NCBI RefSeq assembly: GCF_026967985.1
Contig: NZ_JAPVBJ010000008.1
Location: forward strand, 124,001-188,000
Direction: 5' to 3'
Origin: Modestobacter sp. VKM Ac-2984
Lineage (GTDB): Bacteria > Actinomycetota > Actinomycetes > Mycobacteriales > Geodermatophilaceae
Length of the DNA stretch: 64,000 nt
Part shown: positions 25,060 through 33,937 of the stretch, one piece after another
How positions within the stretch are numbered: the first letter of the stretch is position 1
Layout of the letters: the number at the start of each line of letters is the position of its first letter
Position numbers and translations under genes: made by a program
Notes under the pieces: model-generated
The model's database searches: none
The model's input: the letters and a program-made list of their open reading frames with translations, nothing else
What the model was told of the DNA's origin: nothing

Positions 25060-26432
25060 GCGGTCTGCTGAGCGCCCCGGACGACGGCCTGCTCGCGGCG
25101 GCTGCCCTGGCCCTGGCGCTGCTGGCCCTCCTGGTCGCGCGGACCTCGCCGCTGCTGGCGCTCGCCGGGTGGTTGGCGGTCCTGGGCCTGGTGCCGGTGT
25201 GGGCCGGCGTCTCGGTCGGGGTGTTCCTGCAGCCGCAGGTGGCCGTCGGGCTGCTCGTGCTGGCCGCGCTGCTGCCGTTCCGCCGCTCGCTGCCGATCGC
25301 GCTGACCGCCGCGGACGCCGTGCTCCTGGCGTTCGTCACGTCCGCCCTCGTGCCGGTGTTCCTCGGCGGGGCCACCCTCACCAGCGTCTTCGACCTGCTC
25401 GTGCAGTGGACCGGGGCCTTCCTCGTCGGCCGCCTGGTGCTGCACCGGGTGTCCGCCGACCGGGTGCACGCCGCCGTCGCCGTCACCTTCTCGGTCGTCG
25501 CGGTGCTCGCCCTGGTCGAGGGCGCCACCGGCTGGAACCCCTTCTTGTCGGTGCCCGGCTCCGGCGCCCTGCACTCGACCTGGGCGACCGTCCAGTTCCG
25601 CGGGGGCCTGCCGCGGGCCGAGGGTGCGTTCGGGCACTCCATCGCCCTCGGCGGGAGCCTGGCGCTGGCGATCCCGCTGACCCTGGCTGCGCCCTTCCGC
25701 GCCGGCGTGCGGCTGCTGCTGGTGCTGCTGATGGCCGTGGCCTGCGTCCTCACGTTCAGCCGGATCGGCCTGGGGACGGCGGTGCTCGGGGTGCTGCTGA
25801 CGGTGCTGGCCGGCCGCACCGGCCTGACCCGCCGGCTCCGGTTGGCCCTGGCCGCCGGGCTGGCCGCGGTCGCCGTCGCCGCGTTGCCGCTGGTGGCCGG
25901 CGTCTTCGGCGCCGCGGGGGACGAGGCCGCCGGGAGCGCCGCCTACCGGGGTGACCTGCTCGGCCTCGTCGGCCGGATGGAGCTGCTCGGCCTGTCCGAC
26001 AGCTTCTACCGGTCGCCGACCGGAGAGGTCTCGTTCGGGTCGTTCCGGTCCATCGACAGCGCCTTCGTCCTGATCGGCCTCACCTACGGGCTGATCCCGC
26101 TGGGCTGCCTGCTGGCCGGGCTGACCATGGCGGTCGTCGCGGTGCTGCGCCGGCGCGCCGCCCCGCCGACGCTGGCCCTGGTCGCGCAGCTGCCGGCCTT
26201 CGCCACCGTCGCGCTCATCACCCAGTACGCGACCTGGGCCTGGTTCGTCGCCGGCCTCGCGGTGGCCGCCCAGGCGGCGGCCCGCGACGGACGGCCGCAG
26301 GACACGGTCCCGGCGGCCCGGAGAGCCAGCGTCAGGTCACTCTTCGTGATGACGCACCGCGCAGACCAGGCAGAACCGCCGCTACCGTCGCTCGCAGTGA
26401 GTGACCGGCACGTCGAACGAGGGAGGCCCTGA
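25056..26432 (+). CDS. O-antigen ligase/Wzy polymerase-like membrane protein
   Basis: The 458-residue protein has roughly ten to twelve membrane helices. A larger loop contains RAEGAFGHSIALGGSLAL and a following FSRIGLG segment, features seen in Wzy_C/O-antigen ligase families. A second exposed part (GRMELLGLSDSFYRSPTG) precedes a helix with SIDSAFVLIGLTYGLIPL. It would join or ligate repeat units outside the membrane. It starts at GTG 25056, coupled to the flippase gene, and its stop shares one base with the following kinase gene. The last ~45 residues are polar. Polymerase and ligase cannot be told apart from sequence. Confidence 0.8.
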   Translation: MSGLLSAPDDGLLAAAALALALLALLVARTSPLLALAGWLAVLGLVPVWAGVSVGVFLQPQVAVGLLVLAALLPFRRSLPIALTAADAVLLAFVTSALVPVFLGGATLTSVFDLLVQWTGAFLVGRLVLHRVSADRVHAAVAVTFSVVAVLALVEGATGWNPFLSVPGSGALHSTWATVQFRGGLPRAEGAFGHSIALGGSLALAIPLTLAAPFRAGVRLLLVLLMAVACVLTFSRIGLGTAVLGVLLTVLAGRTGLTRRLRLALAAGLAAVAVAALPLVAGVFGAAGDEAAGSAAYRGDLLGLVGRMELLGLSDSFYRSPTGEVSFGSFRSIDSAFVLIGLTYGLIPLGCLLAGLTMAVVAVLRRRAAPPTLALVAQLPAFATVALITQYATWAWFVAGLAVAAQAAARDGRPQDTVPAARRASVRSLFVMTHRADQAEPPLPSLAVSDRHVERGRP

Positions 26433-27970
26433 TGGGCTTGCGCAGCCATCTGGAACTCCTCCGTCGGCACGTCGCCGCGCTGGTGGTGAGCCTCGTCGTC
26501 TTCCCGTCGCTGGCGCTGGGCCTGAGCCTGCTGGCCACCCCCACCTACACCTCCACGGCCGAGCTGTTCGTCTCCCTGGAGAACAGCACGACGGCCAGCG
26601 ACCTCGCGCAGGGCGCCAACTACACGCAGGACCAGATGGCCTCCTACGCCACGCTGGTCACCACCCCGGCGGTCCTGCAGCCGGTCGTCGACGAGCTGGG
26701 CCTGACGGAGTCGGCCCGCGCGCTGGGCCGGCGGGTGACGGCCACCGCGCCGAACGACACCGTCGTGCTGCAGATCAGCGCCACCGACCCGGCCCCGGCC
26801 GCGGCGGCCCGGATCGCCCAGGCCGTGAGCGAGCAGCTGGTCGAGGTCATGGCCGACGTCGCCCCGACCGACTCCGACGGGCGGGCCACCGTGCGGGTGA
26901 CCCAGGTGACCCCGGCGGCGGTGCCGCTGTACCCCTCCTCGCCGAACACGCTGCGCAACGTCGCCGTCGGCGTGCTGCTGGGCCTCGCGGTCGGCGTCCT
27001 CTACGCGGTCGCCCGCGAGAACCTGGACACCCGGGTGCGGGACGTCGGCCGGCTGGAGTCGCTCACCGATGCGCCCCTGCTGGGCTCGATCGCCGCTGCC
27101 CCGGCGAGCCGGTCCGGCCTCGTCCCCGTCGCCGACGAACCGCGGGGCACCCACGCGGAGATGTTCCGGCAGCTGGCCACCAACGTGGAGTTCCTGCGGG
27201 TCGGCGGGGGGTCGACGACCCTGCTGGTCACCTCCGCCCTGCCGGGCGAGGGCAAGTCGACCGTGGCGGTGAACCTGGCCCTCGCGCTGGCCGAGGTCGG
27301 CCACCGCGTGGTGCTGGTCGACGCCGACCTGCGCCGGCCCACGGTCGCCGACCGGCTCGGCCTGGAGGGTGCGGCCGGCCTCTCCACGGTGCTGCTGGGC
27401 CGGGCCGGCCTGGCCGACGTCCAGCAGGAGTGGGGGGCGCACGGGATGCACGTGCTGACCTCCGGCGCCGTCCCGCCCAACCCGGTGCAGCTGCTGTCGT
27501 CCGCCCGGATGGCCGAGCTGCTGGCCGAGCTCGGGGCCCACCACGACGTCGTCGTCATCGACGCGGCGCCGGTGCTGCCGGTGACCGACGCCCTGGTCCT
27601 GTCCCGCGCCGTCTCGGGCGTGGTGGTCGTCGCCGACAGCAGCAGCGTGCGCCGGGCGCAGCTCGCCGAGACGCTGGAGTCGCTGGTCCGGGTCGATGCC
27701 CGGCTGTTCGGCGTCGTGCTCAACAAGCTCCCGGCGCGGAGCCAGCTGGCCAGCCACGGGTACGGCTACGGCGCGCTGCCGGAGCCGTCGCGGTGGCGCA
27801 GGTCGGTGGACCGCATCCGCCGCCGCCGCCGCCGTCCGGCCGCGCCGCGCACCCCCGCGGTCCAGCGGCCGTCCGTGCCGGCCGGCCGTGCAGCCGAGGC
27901 GCCCGGTGCGGCGACCGAGACCGTCCGGCCTGGTGGGGCCGCGCGGCTCCTCGACCGGCCGCGCACGTGA
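26432..27970 (+). CDS. Chain-length determinant / BY-kinase-like protein (Wzz-Wzc, CapAB fusion type)
   Basis: The 512-residue protein has a Wzz domain with membrane helices near aa 16-37 and 178-198, a periplasmic-side loop, and then a cytoplasmic P-loop kinase domain. That domain has Walker A SALPGEGKST (~aa 270), Walker A' VLVDADLRRP (~aa 294) and Walker B VVVIDAAPV (~aa 373). Family members control polymer length through tyrosine autophosphorylation cycles. The C-terminal tail is Arg/Pro-rich and has only the two Tyr of GYGYG rather than a usual Tyr cluster. ATG 26432 has GGGAGG upstream and overlaps the previous stop by one base. A phosphatase gene follows. Confidence 0.88.
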   Translation: MGLRSHLELLRRHVAALVVSLVVFPSLALGLSLLATPTYTSTAELFVSLENSTTASDLAQGANYTQDQMASYATLVTTPAVLQPVVDELGLTESARALGRRVTATAPNDTVVLQISATDPAPAAAARIAQAVSEQLVEVMADVAPTDSDGRATVRVTQVTPAAVPLYPSSPNTLRNVAVGVLLGLAVGVLYAVARENLDTRVRDVGRLESLTDAPLLGSIAAAPASRSGLVPVADEPRGTHAEMFRQLATNVEFLRVGGGSTTLLVTSALPGEGKSTVAVNLALALAEVGHRVVLVDADLRRPTVADRLGLEGAAGLSTVLLGRAGLADVQQEWGAHGMHVLTSGAVPPNPVQLLSSARMAELLAELGAHHDVVVIDAAPVLPVTDALVLSRAVSGVVVVADSSSVRRAQLAETLESLVRVDARLFGVVLNKLPARSQLASHGYGYGALPEPSRWRRSVDRIRRRRRRPAAPRTPAVQRPSVPAGRAAEAPGAATETVRPGGAARLLDRPRT

Positions 27971-28001
27971 CCGGGCCCCTGCTCGGCAGAGCGGCCCGGC
28001 C

Positions 28002-28571
28002 GTGACCCGGCTCCTCGTCGTCTGCACCGGCAACGTCTGTCGCTCGCCGGCGGCCGAGCGGCTGCTCGCCGCCCGGCTCCCCGCCGGTGCCGGGGTGACC
28101 GTCGCCAGCGCCGGGACCTCGGCGCTGGTCGGGCAGGCGATCGACCCGCCCGTCGCCGAGCTGCTCCGCCTGGCCGGCGCCGACCCCACCGGGTTCGCCG
28201 CCCGGCAGCTCCAGGCCGACCAGGTCCGCACCGCGGACCTGGTGCTGGTGATGGAGCGCGGGCACCGTGCCGCGGTGGTCGGCGCCGACCCCACCGCCGT
28301 CCGGCGGACCTTCCTGCTCGCGGAGCTGGGAGCCATCGCGTCCCTGGTGGCCGCAGCGGGCTGGCCGGCCGACGTCCCGGCGGACCCCGCTGCGCGGTTG
28401 GCGGCCCTGCCGCGGCTGGCCGGCCGCCACCGACCACAGGTCCTCCGGGGCGGTGCGCCGGACGTCGACGACCCCTTCCGGCAGTCCAGGGACGTCCACC
28501 GCCGCACCTTCGCCACCGTCGCCGACCGGGTCGACGACATCGTCGCCGCGGTCACCGCAACGGACGGGTGA
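28002..28571 (+). CDS. Low-molecular-weight protein tyrosine phosphatase
   Basis: The 189-residue product carries the C(x)5R(S/T) P-loop as CTGNVCRS (Cys8, Arg14) at its N-terminus and a DDPF motif near aa 155 with the general-acid Asp. The linking region (ADLVLVMERGHRAAVV) is also typical. In Wzy-dependent loci such phosphatases (Wzb/CpsB role) reverse autophosphorylation of the partner kinase, here the gene 31 bp upstream. It starts at GTG 28002. It is somewhat longer than the classical ~150-residue enzymes because of an Ala-rich insert before the Asp motif. Confidence 0.88.
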   Translation: MTRLLVVCTGNVCRSPAAERLLAARLPAGAGVTVASAGTSALVGQAIDPPVAELLRLAGADPTGFAARQLQADQVRTADLVLVMERGHRAAVVGADPTAVRRTFLLAELGAIASLVAAAGWPADVPADPAARLAALPRLAGRHRPQVLRGGAPDVDDPFRQSRDVHRRTFATVADRVDDIVAAVTATDG

Positions 28572-28633
28572 CCGGCGGCTCCCGATCGGGTGAAGCAGGC
28601 CCAGATCGCTCACGCTCGGTCATGGTCCGCAGC

Positions 28634-28639
28634 TAACGT
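28634..28639 (+). promoter_or_regulatory. Probable -10 box (TAACGT) upstream of the cytidylyltransferase gene
   Basis: TAACGT lies about 108 bp before the GTG start in the 176-bp gap after the phosphatase gene. It fits the TANNNT pattern seen elsewhere in the window. No good -35 is visible. Confidence 0.4.
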
Positions 28640-28747
28640 GCTGGTCAGCTGCTCGCCATGCCAGGGAGATTCGTCCTCCTGGTCACGGTGGGTGTTCGAC
28701 CGAGGTGCGTCCCGCGCCCGGCGCACTGCTGCGGAGAGGACCCACTG

Positions 28748-29206
28748 GTGACCGTCGTCGGATACGCGCCGGGTGCGTACGACCTGTTCCACATCGGGCA
28801 CCTCAACGTCCTCAAGCACGCCGCCGAGCACTGCGACCGGCTCGTCGTCGGCGTGGTGTCGGACGAGATGCTGCTGCAGGCCAAGGGCCGGCTCCCGGTG
28901 GTCCCGCTGGCCGAGCGGATGGAGATCGTGCGCAACCTGCGCTTCGTCGACGACGTGCACGCCGAGGTGGTCCCGGAGAAGATCGACACCTGGCGCGAGG
29001 TGCGGTTCGACGTCCTCTTCAAGGGCGACGACTGGCGGGGCACCGCCAAGGGCCAGAAGCTCGAGCGGGACTTCGCCGCGGTCGGCGTGCAGGTGCAGTA
29101 CTTCCCGTACACGGTGCACACCTCCAGCACGATCCTGCGCAGGGCGCTGGCCGCCATCGACGCCCAGGAGCCGGTGGGCCGCGGGGCCCGCGCCCTGAGC
29201 TCCTGA
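28748..29206 (+). CDS. TagD-like cytidylyltransferase
   Basis: The 152-residue protein is a nucleotidyltransferase of the glycerol-3-phosphate/ethanolamine-phosphate cytidylyltransferase type. It has YAPGAYDLFHIGHLNVL with the HxGH motif (aa 15-18), FKGDDWRGTAKG, and a C-terminal HTSSTILRR segment equivalent to the second nucleotide-binding motif. It would make a CDP-alcohol from CTP and an alcohol phosphate. GTG 28748 follows CGGAGAGGA. It lies at the end of the polysaccharide locus and could supply the CDP-alcohol phosphotransferase at 10188-10946. The alcohol (glycerol, ethanolamine or other) is not determined. Confidence 0.87.
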   Translation: MTVVGYAPGAYDLFHIGHLNVLKHAAEHCDRLVVGVVSDEMLLQAKGRLPVVPLAERMEIVRNLRFVDDVHAEVVPEKIDTWREVRFDVLFKGDDWRGTAKGQKLERDFAAVGVQVQYFPYTVHTSSTILRRALAAIDAQEPVGRGARALSS

Positions 29207-29235
29207 GCGACCCCGCGCCCCGCCGCGACCGGGAC

Positions 29236-29241
29236 TAACCT
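29236..29241 (+). promoter_or_regulatory. Probable -10 box (TAACCT) for mfd
   Basis: TAACCT lies about 80 bp before the mfd start, downstream of the cytidylyltransferase stop, so mfd probably has its own promoter. Confidence 0.45.
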
Positions 29242-29321
29242 GGACGACGGCCCCCGCGCGCACCCGGCGCGTTCTGCTCTGCAGCGGACATGGTGCGGCC
29301 CCAGGAACTGGAGTGACCCCC

Positions 29322-32300
29322 GTGAGCTTGCGCGGCGTGCTCGACGTCGTCCTGTCCGACGCCGGCGTTGCCTCGGTGGTGGGCAAGGCCGGCACCGCCG
29401 ACCTGACCGTCACCGCCCCGCCGCCGGTCCAGCCGCTGGTGGCGGCGGCCCTGGCGGCCCCGGCACCCGGTGCCGGCGTGCCGGTGCTGGTGGTCACCGC
29501 GGGGGAGCGGGACGCCGACGCGCTGGCGACGGTGCTGCGCTGCTTCCTCCCCGACCGCCGGGTCGAGGTCTTCCCCGCCTGGGAGACGCTGCCGCACGAG
29601 CGGCTCAGCCCCCGCGCCGACACCGTCGGCCGCCGGCTGGCCGTGCTCCGCGACCTGGCCCACCCCGGGGAGAACGGCACCGTCGACGTGCTGGTCGCCC
29701 CGGTGCGCAGCGTGCTGCAGCCGCTGGCCCCCGGGCTGGGCGACCTGGTGCCGGTGGAGCTGGCGCCGGGTCAGAGCGCGGACCTCGACGCGGTCTCCCA
29801 GGCGCTGTCCGACGCCGCCTACACCCGGGTGGAGCTGGTCGAGAAGCGCGGGGAGTTCGCCGTCCGCGGTGGCCTGCTCGACGTCTTCCCGCCCACCGAG
29901 CCGCACCCGGTGCGGGTGGAGTTCTGGGGTGACGAGGTCGACGAGCTGCGGTACTTCTCCGCCGCCGACCAGCGGTCGCTGGACGAGCGGCCCGACCGGC
30001 TGTGGGCCGCGCCGTGCCGGGAGCTGCTGCTCACCGCCGAGGTCCGGGCGCGCGCCGTCCAGCTGGGGGTCGACCACCCGGAGCTGGCCGAGGTGACCGG
30101 CAAGCTCGCCGAGGGCATCGCCGTGGAGGGCATGGAGTCGTTGATCCCGGCGCTCATCGGTGGGGGCGGTGGGGCGGGACAGGATGCTGGTCACCAGATG
30201 CAGCTGCTGACCGACCTGGTGGCGCCGGGCACGCACGTGCTGGTCTGCGACCCCGAGCGGGTGCGCAGCCGGTCGGCGGACCTGGTGCGCACCGCCGAGG
30301 AGTTCCTCGCCGCCTCCTGGCAGACCGCGGCCGAGGCCGGCCAGGCGCCGATCGACCTGGGCGCCTCCTCCTTCCAGGACCTCGCCGACGTCCAGGACGC
30401 CGCCCGGGCCCGGGGCCTGCCCTGGTGGACGACGGGCGCCTTCACCCTCTCCCCGGACGACGACGAGCAGCACGTCACCCTGGACGCCACCGGGGTCGAG
30501 CGCTTCCACGGCGACCAGGAGCGCGCCTTCGACCAGCTGCGCAGCTGGGGCCGCGACGGCTGGCGGGTCGCCCTGACCTTCGCCGGTCCCGGCCCGGCCC
30601 AGCGCGCGGCCGACCAGCTCACCGAGGCCGACCTGGGCGCCCGGCTGGTGCCCGGCATCGAGACCGCGCCCACCACGGGGCCGACGCTGATCACCCAGGG
30701 CAACCTGGAGGCCGGCTTCACCTTCCCGGCCGTGGGCCTGGCGCTGGTCACCGAGGGCGACCTCACCGGCCAGCGCGGCACCTCGATGAAGGACGCCACC
30801 AAGATGCCGGCCCGCCGGCGCAACGCCGTGGACTTGGTGCAGCTCCAGCCCGGTGACCTGGTGGTGCACGAGCAGCACGGCGTCGGCCGCTACGTGGAGA
30901 TGGTCAGCCGCACCGTGCACGGCGGGCAGCGCGACTACCTGATCGTGGAGTACGCGCCGGGCAAGCGGAACCAGCCGCCGGACCGGCTGTTCGTGCCCAC
31001 CGACTCCCTGGACCAGCTGACCCGCTACGTGGGCGGCGAGGCGCCCGCGCTGTCCAAGCTCGGCGGTGCGGACTGGCAGAAGACGAAGAACCAGGCCCGC
31101 AAGGCGGTCAAGCAGATCGCCGCGGAGCTCATCCGGTTGTACTCGGCGCGGATGGCGTCCAAGGGCCATGCCTTCGGGCCCGACACCGTCTGGCAGCGCG
31201 AGCTGGAGGACGCCTTCCCCTTCACCGAGACCCCCGACCAGCTGGCCGCGATCGACGAGGTCAAGGCGGACATGGCCCAGCCGGTGCCGATGGACCGGAT
31301 CATCTGCGGCGACGTCGGCTACGGGAAGACCGAGATCGCGGTGCGGGCGGCGTTCAAGGCCGTGCAGGACGGCAAGCAGGTCGGCATCCTGGTGCCGACG
31401 ACGCTGCTGGCCAACCAGCACTTCAAGACGTTCTCCGAGCGGTTCGCGCAGTTCCCGGTGACCGTGGCGGTGCTGTCCCGGTTCCAGTCGAAGACCGAGT
31501 CCGACGAGGTGCTGCGCAAGCTGGCCGACGGCGAGATCGACGTCCTGGTCGGCACCCACCGGCTGCTGCAGCCGACCACCCGGTTCAAGGACCTGGGGCT
31601 GGTCATCGTCGACGAGGAGCAGCGCTTCGGCGTCGAGCACAAGGAGTACCTGAAGAGCGTCCGGACGGCGGTCGACGTGCTGTCGATGTCGGCCACCCCG
31701 ATCCCGCGCACCCTGGAGATGAGCCTCACCGGCATCCGCGAGATGTCGACGATCCTCACCCCGCCGGAGGAGCGGCACCCGGTGCTGACCTACGTCGGCG
31801 CCTGGGAGGACAAGCAGATGGCCGCCGCGATCCGCCGCGAGCTGCTCCGCGACGGCCAGGTGTTCGTGATCCACAACCGGGTGCAGTCGATCGACAAGGC
31901 GGCGGCGAAGATCCGCAACCTGGTGCCCGAGGCGCGGGTGGCGGTCGGCCACGGCCAGATGAAGGAGCACGAGCTCGAACGGATCATGGTCGGCTTCTGG
32001 GAGAAGGAGTACGACGTCCTGGTCGCCACCACGATCGTCGAGTCCGGGCTGGACATCCCCAACGCCAACACCCTGATCGTCGACCGGGCCGACACCTTCG
32101 GCCTCTCCCAGCTGCACCAGATCCGCGGCCGCGTCGGCCGGGGCCGGGAGCGGGCCTACGCCTACTTCACCTACGACCCGTCCCGGCCGCTCACCGAGAC
32201 CTCGGTCGACCGGCTGACCACCATCGCGCACAACACCGATCTCGGTGCCGGGATGGCGGTGGCGATGAAGGACCTGGAGATCCGCGGCTCGGGCAACCTG

Positions 32301-32894
32301 CTCGGCGGCGAGCAGTCCGGGCACATCGCCGGCGTCGGCTTCGACCTCTACGTCCGGCTGGTCGGCGAGGCGGTCAGCGACTACCGGGCCCAGGCGACGG
32401 GGGAGTCCCCGGCCGTGGAGCCGGCGGAGGTCCGGGTCGACCTGCCGGTCGACGCGCACCTGCCGCACGACTACGTGCCCGGCGAGCGGCTGCGGATGGA
32501 GGCCTACCGCAAGGTGGCCTCCGTCCAGGACGACGACCAGGCGCAGGCGGTGCTCGACGAGCTCACCGACCGCTACGGCGCGCCCCCGGCCCCGGTGCTC
32601 AACCTGCTGGCGGTGGCCCGGTTCCGGGCGGCCATGCGCCACCTGGGGGTCACCGAGGTGTCGATGCAGGGGCGCAACGTCCGGGTCGGCCCGGTGGAGC
32701 TGCGCGAGTCCCAGGTGATGAAGCTGTCCCGGCTCGCCGAGGGGGCCACCTACAAGGACGCCGTCCGCACGGTGTCGATCAAGGTGCCGGTGGGCCCGGA
32801 CCGGCGCACGCCGCTGCGCGACGTCGCCCTGCTGGAGAAGCTGCACGCGCTGCTCACGTCCGTCCTCGAACAGCCCGTCGCCGTCGCCTCCTGA
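29322..32894 (+). CDS. mfd: Transcription-repair coupling factor
   Basis: Mfd removes RNA polymerase stalled at DNA lesions and recruits UvrA. The 1190-residue product has the UvrB-like N-terminal modules (FPAWETLPHERLSP), the RNA-polymerase-interacting CarD-like domain (GDLVVHEQHGVGRY), and a RecG-like translocase with Walker A GDVGYGKTE (~aa 663). The DEEQ box lies near aa 764, followed by SATPIPRTL and the Mfd-specific C-terminal domain. Two starts are possible, GTG 29313 and GTG 29322. I chose 29322 because MSLRG is the usual actinobacterial beginning and GGAG lies 8 nt upstream. It heads a block with a SurA-like gene and mazG. Confidence 0.95.
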   Translation: MSLRGVLDVVLSDAGVASVVGKAGTADLTVTAPPPVQPLVAAALAAPAPGAGVPVLVVTAGERDADALATVLRCFLPDRRVEVFPAWETLPHERLSPRADTVGRRLAVLRDLAHPGENGTVDVLVAPVRSVLQPLAPGLGDLVPVELAPGQSADLDAVSQALSDAAYTRVELVEKRGEFAVRGGLLDVFPPTEPHPVRVEFWGDEVDELRYFSAADQRSLDERPDRLWAAPCRELLLTAEVRARAVQLGVDHPELAEVTGKLAEGIAVEGMESLIPALIGGGGGAGQDAGHQMQLLTDLVAPGTHVLVCDPERVRSRSADLVRTAEEFLAASWQTAAEAGQAPIDLGASSFQDLADVQDAARARGLPWWTTGAFTLSPDDDEQHVTLDATGVERFHGDQERAFDQLRSWGRDGWRVALTFAGPGPAQRAADQLTEADLGARLVPGIETAPTTGPTLITQGNLEAGFTFPAVGLALVTEGDLTGQRGTSMKDATKMPARRRNAVDLVQLQPGDLVVHEQHGVGRYVEMVSRTVHGGQRDYLIVEYAPGKRNQPPDRLFVPTDSLDQLTRYVGGEAPALSKLGGADWQKTKNQARKAVKQIAAELIRLYSARMASKGHAFGPDTVWQRELEDAFPFTETPDQLAAIDEVKADMAQPVPMDRIICGDVGYGKTEIAVRAAFKAVQDGKQVGILVPTTLLANQHFKTFSERFAQFPVTVAVLSRFQSKTESDEVLRKLADGEIDVLVGTHRLLQPTTRFKDLGLVIVDEEQRFGVEHKEYLKSVRTAVDVLSMSATPIPRTLEMSLTGIREMSTILTPPEERHPVLTYVGAWEDKQMAAAIRRELLRDGQVFVIHNRVQSIDKAAAKIRNLVPEARVAVGHGQMKEHELERIMVGFWEKEYDVLVATTIVESGLDIPNANTLIVDRADTFGLSQLHQIRGRVGRGRERAYAYFTYDPSRPLTETSVDRLTTIAHNTDLGAGMAVAMKDLEIRGSGNLLGGEQSGHIAGVGFDLYVRLVGEAVSDYRAQATGESPAVEPAEVRVDLPVDAHLPHDYVPGERLRMEAYRKVASVQDDDQAQAVLDELTDRYGAPPAPVLNLLAVARFRAAMRHLGVTEVSMQGRNVRVGPVELRESQVMKLSRLAEGATYKDAVRTVSIKVPVGPDRRTPLRDVALLEKLHALLTSVLEQPVAVAS

Positions 32895-32940
32895 GCGCGG
32901 GGTGCGGCGTGGGTCACACCGGGTGTGGCACGCTCGCGCC

Positions 32941-33933
32941 GTGCCGCGCCGCAGACTCCTCGCCGTCCTGCTCGTGGGTGCCGCCGGGGTGGGTGGCCTG
33001 ACCGGGTGCCGCACCGACCCGGACGTCGCCGCCTACGTCGGCGAGGACCAGGTGACCGTCGCCGAGCTGGACGAGGCGGTCGACACCCGGCTCGCCGACC
33101 CCGACATCGCCGCGTACGCCGCCGGGAACGAGGTCGGCTACACCCGCCAGGTGCTGAGCCTGCGCGTGGGCGAGGAGCTCCACGACGAGGTGGCCCGGCG
33201 CTGGGGTGTCGAGGTGTCCGACGCCGACGTGCGGGCGCGGATCGTCGAGCTGCTCGGCGGCGCCGACCCGGAAGAGGTCTTCACCCAGGTGGCCCAGCAG
33301 CAGGGCGCCAGTGAGGCCGACGTGGTGGAGAACGTCCGCCAGCAGCTGGTCCGCCAGCGCGCCGCGGTCGCCGCCGGGCTGGTCGAGCCCTCCGCGGCGG
33401 CGCTGCGCGAGCGCTACGAGCAGGTGGCCCCCGGCCTCGCGCAGGTCGAGCTCGGTCTGGTGACGGTGCCCGACCAGGCCACCGCCGACGCCGTGCTGGC
33501 CCAGCTGACCACCGACCCGGCCGGCTACCCGGCCGTCGCCGCCCAGTACGCCGGGCCGAACACGCTGCCGCAGATCGAGCCCCGGGCACCGGCCGACCTG
33601 CCCGCGGTGCTGGCCGAGCCGATCGCGGCCACGCCCCCCGGCCAGGGCTTCACCCTGGCGCTGCCGGAGGCCGGCGGGGTGGTGGTCGGCTTCGTCAGCG
33701 ACGTCGTCGTCCCGACGTTCGAGCAGCTGCGCCCGCAGCTGGCCGACCAGGCCGCGGCCGAGGCGGCGGAGGCCGGCGCCGCGCTGGTGGCCCGGGTGCG
33801 GGACGACCTCGACCTGGTGGTCAACCCGCGCTTCGGCACGCTGGAGGGCGGGCAGGTGGTCGCCGCGGACGGCGGCGTGGTGCAGCTCCTCGAGGACGCC
33901 GGTGAGGACGCCGCCGGGCTTGCCGGAGACTGA
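32941..33933 (+). CDS. SurA N-terminal-like lipoprotein
   Basis: The 330-residue protein has a basic N-terminus, a hydrophobic core, and a lipobox LTGC with Cys23, so it is predicted to be a lipoprotein. The mature part starts with VAAYVGEDQVTVAELDEAV, the SurA_N fold of trigger-factor/SurA-type chaperones, followed by helical segments and a weak peptidyl-prolyl-isomerase-like region (~aa 175-270). It probably helps fold secreted proteins at the membrane. GTG 32941 was chosen because it gives the signal peptide; an upstream GTG at 32902 would bury it. The mfd-surA-mazG order is conserved in actinobacteria. Confidence 0.82.
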   Translation: MPRRRLLAVLLVGAAGVGGLTGCRTDPDVAAYVGEDQVTVAELDEAVDTRLADPDIAAYAAGNEVGYTRQVLSLRVGEELHDEVARRWGVEVSDADVRARIVELLGGADPEEVFTQVAQQQGASEADVVENVRQQLVRQRAAVAAGLVEPSAAALRERYEQVAPGLAQVELGLVTVPDQATADAVLAQLTTDPAGYPAVAAQYAGPNTLPQIEPRAPADLPAVLAEPIAATPPGQGFTLALPEAGGVVVGFVSDVVVPTFEQLRPQLADQAAAEAAEAGAALVARVRDDLDLVVNPRFGTLEGGQVVAADGGVVQLLEDAGEDAAGLAGD

Positions 33934-33937
33934 CCGG

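Noticed and set aside
6981-28595. Shared 11-mer ATCGGGTGAAG at 6981-6991 and 28585-28595 upstream of polysaccharide genes, considered as a common regulator site
   Set aside because: Distances to the genes and flanking sequence differ, and an 11-base match is expected by chance many times in 64 kb.
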